DNA from: Brettanomyces bruxellensis | Lineage: Eukaryota > Ascomycota > Pichiomycetes > Pichiales > Pichiaceae | Length of the DNA: 64,000 nucleotides | Assembly: GCF_011074885.1 (NCBI RefSeq) | Contig: NC_054689.1 | Coordinates: forward strand, 1,612,001-1,676,000 | Reading direction: 5' to 3' | Shown: positions 20,877 to 33,537 of the stretch, piece by piece | Layout: each line of letters starts with the position of its first letter | Numbering within the stretch: the first letter of the stretch is position 1 | Program-made: the position numbers and the translations under genes | Notes under the pieces: generated by a model | Seen by the model: only the letters and a program-made list of their open reading frames with translations | Databases searched by the model: none | Told to the model about the DNA's origin: nothing

Positions 20877-22043
20877 ATGTCATCGAACTCAGTCTCTAGT
20901 CCTCGGAAATTTCTTTCAAAGAAACCATCTCTCTCCATTTTATCAGGGTCAAATATTAACAAACTGAATAACATGGGGAACAATCTTTCCGGAAAACCAA
21001 TTAAGGAGAGAGTGGTTAGCAAAAGTACTGGACTGATAAAACTTTCATTAGACCGCAAGTATTTGCCAAATTCCAGTATCACTCAGAAAGAGAACCCACG
21101 GGCTGAGCGCAAGGGTTTACCAATTTACATCCCCGTGAGGAAGTCCTCAGAAAATTTGAATATATTGAACAGTAAGAAGGCAAAAGCTTCACAAATTGAA
21201 AGAAACACACAGCATGAGCTCACAGATGAGCAGAGCAAGTCTTTACTATTTAGACTTGCTTCGAAGCAGAGAACTGTTTTAGATCTTAAAGAAAAGCTTC
21301 AAATAACGGAGAAGGAACTTCAGGATTTGGAATTACAATACAGGATATGCTTTGATACTCATGTGAATTCAGGAATAGATATTCAAAATGATAATAATCC
21401 TATGAAAAAACCGTCTATGATTCGTCTTAAAGCTAATCTCGAGAAAAAGGCATCGAAGTTTAACTTTATAGTGAATGATGGAGACACTGTCGTGGATAAT
21501 TCAAAGCAAAACATAATAGACGGACTAAACAAGATTTCCGAGAATATGTCAAAAAATGAACTTTTTATTAAAGGAAAGACTATTTTGAACAATATGAACA
21601 GGGAAAATGAAAAGTGGATTAATCAGAAAAGAAAAGAATTAGTAAAAAGACTGCAAGGATCTTCTCTTCTCAACCAAAAAGGAATTTTGGATACTGTTCG
21701 TGACCGAATAGTGTACAAGAAACCTAAGACAAAGATAAGTCAAATATTCGAGGCAGTAATTGAAGGAGCCAATAAACAGCGGAAAGAAGATACATCCGAT
21801 TTCGGTGAAGATGGGCTAGATGAGATACCTGCATATTTAGACTATGATATGCCAACTGAACTGAAAAGGGCAGAAGAGAGAAGCTTCCGAAAGAAAATTA
21901 AAGGGACAATTATGTATAACGAGGAATCAGCAAAATTTAAGAGAACCCCACGACTTCCAAGACGGCATTATTTGTGTGAGTTTCCTAGTGACTCAGAAAA
22001 TGAAGAGGAAGATTACGGTGGAGAGGTGATAAGATACGTTTGA
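20877..22043 (+). CDS. Uncharacterised coiled-coil protein (possibly Tda11-like)
   Basis: A 388-residue polar, basic protein starting at ATG 20877; the frame opens upstream only through TTG. The N-terminal 100 residues are Ser/Lys-rich and look disordered. A coiled coil follows at about 118-155 (LLFRLASKQRTVLDLKEKLQ, then EKELQDLELQ). The C-terminal third is rich in Lys and Glu and ends in an acidic SDSENEEEDYGG tail. The SLLFRLASKQR.VLDLKE pattern recalls fungal Tda11-type proteins, but this is weak. No catalytic motif is visible. Confidence 0.6.
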   Translation: MSSNSVSSPRKFLSKKPSLSILSGSNINKLNNMGNNLSGKPIKERVVSKSTGLIKLSLDRKYLPNSSITQKENPRAERKGLPIYIPVRKSSENLNILNSKKAKASQIERNTQHELTDEQSKSLLFRLASKQRTVLDLKEKLQITEKELQDLELQYRICFDTHVNSGIDIQNDNNPMKKPSMIRLKANLEKKASKFNFIVNDGDTVVDNSKQNIIDGLNKISENMSKNELFIKGKTILNNMNRENEKWINQKRKELVKRLQGSSLLNQKGILDTVRDRIVYKKPKTKISQIFEAVIEGANKQRKEDTSDFGEDGLDEIPAYLDYDMPTELKRAEERSFRKKIKGTIMYNEESAKFKRTPRLPRRHYLCEFPSDSENEEEDYGGEVIRYV

Positions 22044-22412
22044 AAGACTGTGCAATAATATATAATAAAATTTCTTGTATTTCACTCAACGCAGTAGGGT
22101 AGTAGTATCAGTAGTTTGTAAAATATGATGAAAAAGAATGCTAAGGCTCTTAAAATTATTATCCTGAACATGGCTATATAACAAAATAGCAGAGAAAATA
22201 TGCCGCTTATCTATATTGCGTTCTTTTTTTGTGGGGTTTCTCGATTTCTTAAAATTTCGATAAGTCCTAAGCTTTTTTTTATCATTGCTATAGTCCTCCT
22301 CGCGGCCTCACCTATTTTTAATATCAATTGCACATTTCTTAACAATCATCCTTCCTTAGTCATTGGTAAAGGGCTAATATTTCAGAAGTTTAAGAATACA
22401 AATACAGACATA
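22044..22412. other. Upstream region of PBI2
   Basis: A 369-bp AT-rich spacer. The open frame that begins at 22200 is in phase with PBI2 exon 1 but upstream of its natural ATG. It encodes a hydrophobic stretch that is not part of the conserved protein, so I treat it as untranslated. Confidence 0.5.
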
Positions 22413-22877
22413 ATGACAGAAACAACTAAAAAACCAGAGACGACAGAGGACAAGAAAACTTTCATAGTAGGTTGATGATGCCTTTAAATGTTTCGAACTT
22501 ATTTGCCCTCAATACTAACGAATGCTTCATTTTTTAAGGTCACGTTGAAAGAGCAGGCAGCAGCACCAGCCGTTGCAAAGTAAGCATTATGAACAATGCA
22601 TTTATATAACTCCTGTTTGCGATTACTAACAAATTACAATCAGATTCAAGAATGCCGTTGCCGCATTAGGCGGAAGCATTGAGCATGAATATTCACTTAT
22701 TAAAGGATATGTGTAAGTATCAATAGATCTGGGATATTTGCCCGCAAACAAAAAAAATATACTTTACTAACATTACATAGCGTTAAACTTCCATCTATTC
22801 ATGCCGAGAAGTTGAACAAGGATGAAAATGTTGCAAGTGTTGAGGAAGACAAAGAGGTGAAAGCCAACAGCGTTTGA
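22413..22877 (+). CDS. PBI2: Proteinase B (yscB) inhibitor 2, four exons
   Basis: Small cytosolic I9-type inhibitor of vacuolar proteinase B (Prb1); in S. cerevisiae it also takes part in vacuole fusion as LMA1. Four exons were assembled by eye: 22413..22466, 22539..22579, 22644..22712 and 22781..22877, giving 86 residues. Introns of 72, 64 and 68 nt start GTAGGT, GTAAGC and GTAAGT, and each has an exact TACTAAC close to its AG. The spliced product reads KTFIVTLKEQ, then LGGSIEHEYSLIKGYVVKLP and VASVEEDKEV. This matches S. cerevisiae Pbi2 (NFIVTLKKN, GGSIVHEFDIIKGYTIKVP, VEEDKEV). The S. cerevisiae gene has no intron. The gene is not visible as a single ORF. Confidence 0.93.
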
Positions 22878-25827
<2,950 letters not shown>

Positions 25828-26834
25828 TTTAGGACACTCTTTTGGGATAATTCTATTACTCCGGATACGTAATTTAGTATTGTTACCAAAAAAATGCTTT
25901 TATTATATTTAAGACAATCATGGTTATCATGTTGTCTTTTTGGAAATACTGTAATAGCTGGCTACTACATTTAATGCGGGGGAGAGATTGACCGCGTAAG
26001 TTTACTTTATTTATCATATTTGATCGTGCCATATTTTTCAACACTCAAATCTATTCAAGTATTGTAATAACAATTGGTTGACAAATTTCAACTCTTCGAA
26101 GTCAGATTCTACTCATAATTGAAAAAAACGTCGTCGCCAATGTTTCATGCGAAATACATTGATGAAGTTGTGCTAAAATCATACATTTAAAGTTCGAGGA
26201 AAGCTCTAATAGGTAGTACTCTCTGAAACTGGATTAAAGTTTGAAGCCACATATTAATTCTCAGAGATATGGCGCATGTACTAGAAGTACAAAAAAAATA
26301 GGAAGCGCTTTTATAATGTGAGAATAGGGCAATCTAAATAGACACGAAATTTTCTTCATGTTCAAATCTGAATCTAACACCGTAGTCACGTGATAAATCG
26401 TAATCCAAATGGGCCAAATTTGTAATTTGACGCCTCGGTTTTCCGAAATGAGTGAACCATCAAAATTGCTGAGATGAAGGAATTGTTTCCCTGGCCAACT
26501 ATACACAAATTTATAATAGAGTATATAGATTGAAGTATATGCATTGCATTCTGTCATGGAAAGGTAGTGCTTCCCTCAAGCGTTAGATTTTCCAGGTTAT
26601 AAATCAACTCTCTGTTCGAAATTGAAGACGGAGAAGTTGGAGTTCCTTTTTGCACAGAAAAGTCCTGACAAGGTATTGCTACACGAAAAGGACAAATAGG
26701 AACTACAATTTCTTTTAAAATATAGTACACAGACATTAATTTTGCATTATCAACTATCAATTATATTTATCAGCCCGTTCATAGCCAATCAAATATAGAC
26801 TTAACAGCTTGATGATTCAACAAACACATTGGTC
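25828..26834. other. Intergenic region ADE12 / zinc-finger gene
   Basis: About 1 kb with an E-box at 26387..26392. Two abutting minus-strand frames (26760..26554 and 26557..26261) could be one ORF of about 165 codons if a base were missing near 26555, but no family was recognised. Confidence 0.4.
26261..26760 (-). CDS. Possible small gene split by a frameshift, very uncertain
   Basis: Two minus-strand frames overlap by four bases: 68 codons from 26760, then 98 codons from the ATG at 26557. The phase change equals one missing base, the same kind of defect seen in PRP43 and others nearby. The joined product would have a polar N terminus and a hydrophobic C-terminal stretch (LPIFFVLLV). It is not recognised and may be chance. 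Confidence 0.15.
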
Positions 26835-28268
26835 ATGAGTCAAGATACACGAAATAACACATCAATAAACGACGATGGGGGCTCATCTTCGAAAGATCGA
26901 CCAGAAGACATTCAGCGTCTACTTATAGAAATTCTTAACTCACAAAAACCCAAAGCCTCGCCGAACGCTCAGACAAAATTGCTAAACACACACATTACTA
27001 ATGAGGATGTTAGCTTTATCAAAGCCGCGAACGATGTCGTGAAACTTCATCAATATCGGGTTGATCCGACGATAAGGGACATATTAAGCAGGCTTCAATA
27101 TACGCATCCATCACCAGGTAATACTCCGCATTCAAAGGATTATTTACAGGCTCTAGGTTTGGGTTCGCACATTTTGGCAGACAGGATAAACTCCCCTGAC
27201 AATAACACATATAATCCCAATCAGAATTCAACCCAAGCAGGTCCCTTAAGAGACTGGCATTCAATTCTTTCTCCTCTTAGTCCCCAAACAACTGCTTTGC
27301 CGACTATTGCTGGTCAATCTTCAACGGCTAACTCTATACAGGTGTCTGGGCAAACGGCGCTTCCACCACTTCGGAATCCAACTGTTCAACTTCCACCTTT
27401 GAACGGTTCAAATACTACGGGACGTGATACACAAACAAGAATATCAGGTCAGACAAATAATCAGGGTGAGTTGATAGGGCAACTCGTTCATACAATCAAA
27501 AATATGAACTCTTCCCAGCAACAAAACTTAGTGAAAGGAATCGCACAAATGCTTTTAGGCTCTCCTACAAATTCACAGGTCAATACTCAATCACTAACAG
27601 AGAAGCCATCAAATATGACTTCGCTGGCTCAAAGGCCCCAGCCACAAGTACAAAAGCCAGAGTTACAGGCTCAACAAATTCAATTTCAGCCGGGAGGGGG
27701 TGATTTGGGATTGCAAAATTTCCGAACATCTCCAGATGCTTCGAGTACATCTATTTTAGCACGGGGAACTTCCCCAATTAGTTTTGATTCACATCAAAAT
27801 TTCTCATCATCAAGAGCGCCAAATAATAATAACGGTTACTCTTCACAGTTTGTTCTTGAAACCCCGACCACAAATAGCATGATCCGAAGCTACAGTTCTA
27901 CATCTGCATCTAGTAACACATTCAATGGTAGGTCCGAGTTTTATTCGGGATCAAAATTTAATTTGAAGACTAATGCTAAGACCAGGGGTGGATCTCACAA
28001 GAATGCCGGAATAAATAGTTCACGGAAGTTTGTTTGTCCAAAATGTGGTGTTGCGTTCAAGAGATCTTCAGATTTAAAAAGGCATGAAAAAATACATCTT
28101 CCAGTGCCTCCAAATATCTGCCCCTTATGCAAAACCGGATTTGCGCGTAAAGATGCTTTAAAGAGGCATATAGACACTATGACGTGCCGTAGAAATCGGA
28201 AAAGACTGTTGGAGAGTTTAAAGAAGAAGAAGACCAGTCAAAGTAATGATGCTGCATCTCACAGCTAA
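26835..28268 (+). CDS. C2H2 zinc-finger transcription factor
   Basis: A 477-residue protein starting at ATG 26835. The first 390 residues are Ser/Asn/Gln/Pro-rich and look disordered, as in many yeast activators. Two zinc fingers lie at the C-terminal end (about 395-450). The first is C-x2-C-x12-H-x3-H (FVCPKCGVAFKRSSDLKRHE). The second has C-x2-C and one His, but its last ligand is probably the Cys of DTMTC, giving a C2HC finger (ICPLCKTGFARKDALKRH). A basic tail follows (CRRNRKRLLESLKKKK). Paired fingers of the FARKDALKRH..T.TC.RNR type occur in several fungal regulators (for example the S. cerevisiae YPR013C/YPR015C group), but I cannot assign an orthologue. Confidence 0.85.
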   Translation: MSQDTRNNTSINDDGGSSSKDRPEDIQRLLIEILNSQKPKASPNAQTKLLNTHITNEDVSFIKAANDVVKLHQYRVDPTIRDILSRLQYTHPSPGNTPHSKDYLQALGLGSHILADRINSPDNNTYNPNQNSTQAGPLRDWHSILSPLSPQTTALPTIAGQSSTANSIQVSGQTALPPLRNPTVQLPPLNGSNTTGRDTQTRISGQTNNQGELIGQLVHTIKNMNSSQQQNLVKGIAQMLLGSPTNSQVNTQSLTEKPSNMTSLAQRPQPQVQKPELQAQQIQFQPGGGDLGLQNFRTSPDASSTSILARGTSPISFDSHQNFSSSRAPNNNNGYSSQFVLETPTTNSMIRSYSSTSASSNTFNGRSEFYSGSKFNLKTNAKTRGGSHKNAGINSSRKFVCPKCGVAFKRSSDLKRHEKIHLPVPPNICPLCKTGFARKDALKRHIDTMTCRRNRKRLLESLKKKKTSQSNDAASHS

Positions 28269-28706
28269 ATTACAACACAATTCTGTGCATTTTTTTGTAT
28301 TATAACAAACAAATTAAACAAATTAACATTATAGAACTCTGTAGATAGCAGCCTTTTGATTATTGGGATGATTCATTTTGTAGGGATTCGTCAGCTACAA
28401 GCAACAAATTTCCAGAATTGTTGCTCAGAATTTTTTCCTCGCCCAGAATTGTTTTATGTTGATACAGTAAATGCTTTATGCACTTTTTTCGTTGCTTTTT
28501 TTCACTTTCTTTTAATGTCAGTCAAAGTGAAAAATTTTTGGTTTTTTGGAGGGTTTTGTCGGGTCAAAAATGAAAAAAAAAATGAGTGAAACCAAAAAAT
28601 ATTGAGGCGTTAATTGTTAAACGATTCCTACAACAGTCTCAGTTAAGACCAAATCTAAGAGCTTAACCATCAGCAAATAAACTCAAAAATTATAAGGAAG
28701 AATAAG
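28269..28706. other. Upstream region of EGD1
   Basis: A 438-bp spacer with T-rich and A-rich tracts before EGD1. It holds no gene. Confidence 0.5.
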
Positions 28707-29168
28707 ATGCCTGTTGATCCAGCAAAGTTAGCCAAGCTCAGAAAGCAATCCGCCAGAAGAGTCGGTGGATCTAGAGTTAAGTCTAGAAGATCCCAGAAGA
28801 GCGAAGAGGGTGACGATACCAAACTACAGAATGCTCTTAAAAAGTTGGATGCCCAGGTTATGACTGGAATCGAAGAGGCTAACTTCTTCAAGCAGGATGG
28901 TACCGTCTTGCATTTCAACAAGGTTGGTGTTCAGGCTGCTCCAATGTACAACACTTACACTTTTAACGGTTTTGCCCAGAAGAAGTCTATTACCGAATTG
29001 GTTCCAGGCATTCTCCCACAACTTGGTGCTGAGAACTTAAGGGTCTTGCAGCAGATTGCTGAGCAGTATCAGCAGAGAAAGAATGCAGAAAAGCAAGAGG
29101 AGAAGGACGAAGACATTCCGGACCTAGTTGAGGGTGAGACTTTCAACAAGGAAGAGGAGGTTGACTAA
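28707..29168 (+). CDS. EGD1: Nascent polypeptide-associated complex subunit beta
   Basis: The beta subunit of NAC, which binds ribosomes near the exit tunnel and shields emerging chains. It is 153 residues long (157 in S. cerevisiae). The ribosome-binding basic N terminus contains the RRVGGSRVKSRR form of the RRK-X-KK region. The NAC domain at about 36-105 has EANFFKQDGTVLHFNKVGVQ, and the C-terminal tail is acidic (IPDLVEGETFNKEEEVD). Codon use is that of a highly expressed gene. Btt1 is the minor paralogue in S. cerevisiae; Egd1 is the better assignment from the tail. Confidence 0.96.
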   Translation: MPVDPAKLAKLRKQSARRVGGSRVKSRRSQKSEEGDDTKLQNALKKLDAQVMTGIEEANFFKQDGTVLHFNKVGVQAAPMYNTYTFNGFAQKKSITELVPGILPQLGAENLRVLQQIAEQYQQRKNAEKQEEKDEDIPDLVEGETFNKEEEVD

Positions 29169-29911
29169 ATTAGTTAATCTTGGTCCTGAAATTTTATGCG
29201 GTTAGAAATATAATAATAATCATTGGGGGTTTATACTATAAATTTGCCTGCTCTTTTACCGATTGGTTGACTATGAGCCAGCTAAAGTATGCCCCTTTTG
29301 TGGTATTGTCTAACAGATGGATGGATGGATGGAGAACAGTTGCTTGCTTGCCCATAAAGAGACAGCGGGAAAAACAAATAAAAAACTATAATTTTACAGG
29401 GATGGCTTGAAGCTTGCAATTTATTTTTGTGTTGTATCCGGTCTTTCCTTTGGTCTATCTATAGTTTTAATACATTTTTCTAGTCATCAGAAAAACATTT
29501 TGTATCACCATAGTAGTGGAATACTGTAAAGTGCTTTTTTTCCATTGCGCAGTTCTTTCCCGTGCGGGAAAATAATTTCTCTGACCTTATATTTTCTTGC
29601 TGCTGAACGCCGAGGTAGAACTTTCTGCTGACACGCTCCGAATATTACAAGAATATTTCTCGAATTTGTTATAATTATAATACATAATAAAAAAAGCAAA
29701 ATAAAATAAAGTTGTATTTATCTTCAAAGGCAAGGATAATACTATAAAATTAGGATTCTAACTTTATAAGAAGGGAGGAGAAATCTCCGGCGCTTAAAAA
29801 AAAGAACACAGGGTAACGAAAGTGACGAAAAAGTTCGTCGTTCAAAATAGGAAACTCCTTCTTGAAAAAAAAAAAAAAAGAGGTATGGTCACAGAAATAT
29901 TCAATTTATAT
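29169..29911. other. Convergent spacer EGD1 / wall-protein gene
   Basis: About 740 bp between two gene 3' ends, unusually long for a convergent yeast spacer. It includes a GATG tetranucleotide repeat (29316..29332) and an A run (29865..29879). No gene was recognised. Confidence 0.5.
29316..29332. repeat. (GATG)4 microsatellite
   Basis: Four perfect copies of a tetranucleotide, downstream of EGD1. Confidence 0.9.
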
Positions 29912-30658
29912 TCATAGCAACAGATATGCAGCGACACCGATCAAGGCAGCTCCACAGGAAGCTTTTTGTAGGTTACCAACACCTTCAAAATGTGAAATGG
30001 CTGGTGCTGTTGAGCCTTCCTCACTAGTAATATTATGGTAGACCGCTGAGGTGAAAATCGAAGTAGCTGGGATTGGCTTTGAAGTAGAGATGACGACATT
30101 AGATGTCTCAACAGGAGTGGATGGCAAAGGACACAATGTAGTATAGACAACAGTAGTTCCAGAAATTCCTGTAGTAGTAATCACTTTATACCCTGTAGTA
30201 CAAAGCGTTCCACTAGTAGTAATCACCGTGGTCTTCGTTTCACAAGATGTCTCATTTTTGATTTCTGAATGAGGAGGAACATATTTAGTTGTAGGAATTG
30301 TAGGTATAATAGATGATGGAGTCTCTTTGGTGGATGAATCACATTCTGGGGTTGATTTTGGAACATCCTTTGTGGATGAATCACATTCTGGGGTTGACGA
30401 TGTTTCGATACTGGATGATTCAACACTAGTCGACTCTTCACAAGACGAAGTCTTGACAGAAGTGGTCTCAGCACTTGGGGATTCCTCCCAGGATGAAGTT
30501 TCGACGGTAGACGAAGATTCATCAAGAGGATGTTTTGATAGGGGTATAATCAGAAGTAGAACTTTCTTCCTCTTCTGATGTTTCTGGCCACCATTTGGAT
30601 GCGGCAGACAATCCCGGAAGTGTAAATAAACAGCTGTAGTCAATAATTGAGCTTTCAT
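29912..30658 (-). CDS. Ser/Thr-rich GPI-anchored cell-wall protein, frame disturbed near N terminus
   Basis: An open frame of 248 codons. The body is Ser/Thr/Glu-rich with a short tandem repeat (STPECDSSTKDVP / STPECDSSTKETP). Then comes a TTVITTSGTLCTTGYKV and TTVVYTTLCPLPS segment typical of fungal wall mannoproteins. The C terminus is hydrophobic (ASCGAALIGVAAYLLL), as in GPI-attachment signals. The N-terminal frame is wrong for a secreted protein, since MKAQLLTTAVYLH is followed by a basic stretch. In another frame, bases of about 30617 down to 30530 read LPGLSAASKWWPETSEEEE, which would complete a normal signal peptide and an acidic mature start. Two compensating indels, or sequencing errors, are likely. 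The exact adhesin or wall family is not identified. Confidence 0.72.
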   Translation of the reverse strand: MKAQLLTTAVYLHFRDCLPHPNGGQKHQKRKKVLLLIIPLSKHPLDESSSTVETSSWEESPSAETTSVKTSSCEESTSVESSSIETSSTPECDSSTKDVPKSTPECDSSTKETPSSIIPTIPTTKYVPPHSEIKNETSCETKTTVITTSGTLCTTGYKVITTTGISGTTVVYTTLCPLPSTPVETSNVVISTSKPIPATSIFTSAVYHNITSEEGSTAPAISHFEGVGNLQKASCGAALIGVAAYLLL

Positions 30659-31250
30659 TTTTGAGTGTGAAGTTTACAGAATGATTATCATACGTCCAAT
30701 ATTGTACATCCTATAATCGAGTGAGATATTTGTGAAAGAGTGCGGAGCTCCTCTATAAATATCATTGCCTTCTGAATATTTTTTATGGTTGCAGATAACT
30801 ATGGCATACATATAAATTGAATACCCTTCTTTTCTAAGGTAGAAAAAAAATCTTCCTTAGTATCAACTGCAGATCCAGTAGTAAAACACATACAGAAAAC
30901 CATTTAGATCTAATTATACTGTAATTTAGATACTATTTTGGGCATTGCTCTTTCCTTTTACAACTAAACTGTAACATTAGGTTTTTAAAATTTTTCTGTT
31001 GCACATTCAATTTAGATAGGTTGGTGATGAAAAAAAAAGTGGTAGACAGCATAAAATGGGAATTATCAAATTTAAGCTAGTCCTTAAGCAAACAAAAGCC
31101 AGGAAAAGCAGCCTGTTAATAAACTAGATTAATACAAGTCCAGAAATTGGAATAAATCTGGATACGGATATAAAGATACAAATTTCAATTTTAATTTATT
31201 ACAGATTCCATGCAACCAAGTAGAAAATTGGTAGATCAACAATGAAAGAC
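30659..31250. other. Intergenic, upstream of wall-protein gene
   Basis: About 590 bp, AT-rich, with no gene seen. It is the promoter region of the wall protein and the 3' flank of the GIT1-like gene. Confidence 0.5.
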
Positions 31251-32853
31251 CTAGATGGATGATGAATTATCTTCCTTCTTAGAGTTTTGCTCAATATGGA
31301 CTGTTTCTTCTTTACTCTTGAATGATTCACTAAATGTACCTTCTCCAAGCTGAGTAACATCAAAGCCATGAGCGGACAAATACTGAAGAAATTTAAGATC
31401 CTCTCTCTGCATAGCTTCCTGATCAACAGGTGGAAGGAAGAACAAAGCTAATATGGCTGCAAAAATTGCTAGGGAAGAGGCTAACCAGAATGGAACCTGA
31501 TAACCTTTAATACCTGGGTAATGTGCCTGGAAAGATGGGAAAGCATAAGTACCGGAAAATGCACCAACCTTACCAATTGCAGCTGCAATACCATAGTACA
31601 CACCTCTGACTGGTGTAGCGCAACTCTTAGAGGAAAGAAGACCAATGTTATCACCAGGACCAAACTCTCCAATGTCATAAATATACCATAACCACAACGA
31701 AACCGGCAATATGTTTAGATAACGTTTCGTAGTTTGCGGCCATAGCATAACCAACCACAGCCTGGCATATAAGTCCAATAACCAAGGTCAAACGGGGTCC
31801 AATGTAGTCTGCAACTGCGGCACCTATGAAAGCACCTGGAATATAGAATAAATTGAAAACAACGTTCCATCCAAATGCTTTATACAAATCGTCGCCAGGA
31901 ACGATAGTGGTAAGAATTGTAGTAGAGTAGATGCCAAAAGCGTAAGCAGAGAAATCGTAAATGAACCAAATTATAGACACAAGAGCCAACCTGAAACCAA
32001 AGTATTTAAGGCAGAGCATCCAAGGAACATTGATATGCTTGAAATTAAGCTTCTTAAATTGTTGACCTTCATGGAACTTCAGTCTCATAATGAACAATGA
32101 AAATGGTGGAATTGCACCAAGACCAATAGTAACTCTCCAAACTGGCTGCAAATGGTTTGGACCACATATCCAAAGCATAACCATGGTCACAAATGAAGAT
32201 ATAACAAAACCGGAGTCAATCATGAAGTTTGTAAACCAAGCAAAATATCTATTTCTTCTTCCAGCAGGTAGCAAAGCAGAAGCCTCGGCGCAGGCAGCAG
32301 AACCTGTGGGATACTCAGCACCAATGAATATACCTAAGAAGAAACGGAATGCGGTAAGACATGCAAACAATCCTCCCGCATTACAACCTTTACATCCTTG
32401 GGTACCTGCACCCCAAGATCCGGCAGCAAGAATAGAGAAAAGAATCAATCCAGCAGAGGACACTAACATTCCAGTTTTACGTGAGATATAATCCGAGAAT
32501 ACACCGAATGCAAGCATACCAACGACAGTACCGGCAAACACAATAGATGAAACATTCTGAATTGCGTGCGACTCCGTGTATTGAGTACCGTAAATAAGCT
32601 TCAAGCATGCAGAAATCGAAGATGCAGAGTTATTAACGTAACCATCGGAAAAAAGACCAGCACCTGCAGTGAAGATCGGCCAGTAAGATTTCTGCCCAGA
32701 TGGGGCAATCGTGTCTTGATGGACAAATGCCTCTCTACCATCCTGAAGAGTAATCGTTAGGCCATCTTCGCTATCCGATCCAATAATTTCTTGCTGACTT
32801 TTGCCCCATGTAACCTCTTTTCTAATAATTCTAGGAAGATCCTTCAAACCCAT
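31251..32853 (-). CDS. Glycerophosphodiester/phosphate permease of the Git1 family (MFS), frameshifted
   Basis: A major-facilitator transporter related to S. cerevisiae Git1, which imports glycerophosphoinositol and glycerophosphocholine. It is read as 32853..31675 and then 31778..31251. Family landmarks are AGAGLFSDGYVNNS near residue 65, DYISRKTG, GIFIGAEYPTGSAACAEAS and the late EFGPGDNIGLLSSKS block. Frames change twice within about 25 bases (the CC at 31669-31670 and the AA at 31690-31691 on the + strand). One extra base at each restores the conserved YGIFMTLGEFGPGDN read-through, giving about 533 residues. Pho84-type phosphate carriers are more distant, since their N terminus and DYPLSS motif are absent. 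E-boxes lie far upstream, and S. cerevisiae GIT1 is a Pho4 target. Confidence 0.85.
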
Positions 32854-33531
32854 AATGACTTATTCAGAATGCAAACTCTTGCAACGAAAATGAACACACT
32901 AATCTAATTAGTTGAAATTTGAAGATGACAAATTAAGAGCGATACGCTTTGAGATGAAACTAAAGTAGGAGGAATATTGATTACAACGTTCTTTTCAGAT
33001 AGCAATCAACAATTACCAAGGGTATGATATGTTGAAAAGAGAATAAAACAAAAAGCTAAGTACACAACTCGAAAACATATAAACAGCAGACATATACATC
33101 ATACGCTCCGTAAGCAAAGAATTCCCAAGCTTTGGGGTACTTCATCTACTTTATATACATATTTGTTGATTGGGGATCATTTTAAACCTGCTTCTCACTT
33201 TGAATTTTGCTTTGTCTTTTTATCTTTTTTTTCTTTCCAGTTCCATTGAAAAGCCAATTTTTTATTGTTTTTATTTTTTTGAGAAATTACGACAATGCAT
33301 ACTCCAGGCTACCTTTAATTCGGCTTTTTTTTCATATCCTCACTATACTGAGGCAGAGAAAAAAAAACGCAGGATAAAATTGGCCGGGGTCCATGTCATA
33401 ATCTGTTGGCCACTGGACTTGGGTGCTGCCATCAAATCGTTATTTTACCAAAAAAAATCAGAAATACTTCTCTGTATTTTGAGAAGATAGATTATGAGCA
33501 TAGACCAGATAATCGGATAACCGTTGAACAG

Positions 33532-33537
33532 CACGTG
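33532..33537. promoter_or_regulatory. CACGTG E-box upstream of GIT1-like gene
   Basis: A perfect CACGTG 679 bp upstream of the GIT1-like ATG. Pho4 binds this core, and GIT1 is phosphate-regulated in S. cerevisiae. The distance is long for a yeast promoter, so this is a suggestion only. Confidence 0.3.

Noticed and set aside
22200..22412. Upstream hydrophobic extension of PBI2
   Set aside because: Pbi2 proteins are small and cytosolic. The ATG at 22413 gives a normal N terminus.
31251..32853. Pho84-type phosphate transporter
   Set aside because: It lacks the Pho84 N terminus and GGDYPLSS motif. GAEYPTGSAACAEAS and EFGPGDNIGLL fit the Git1 family.
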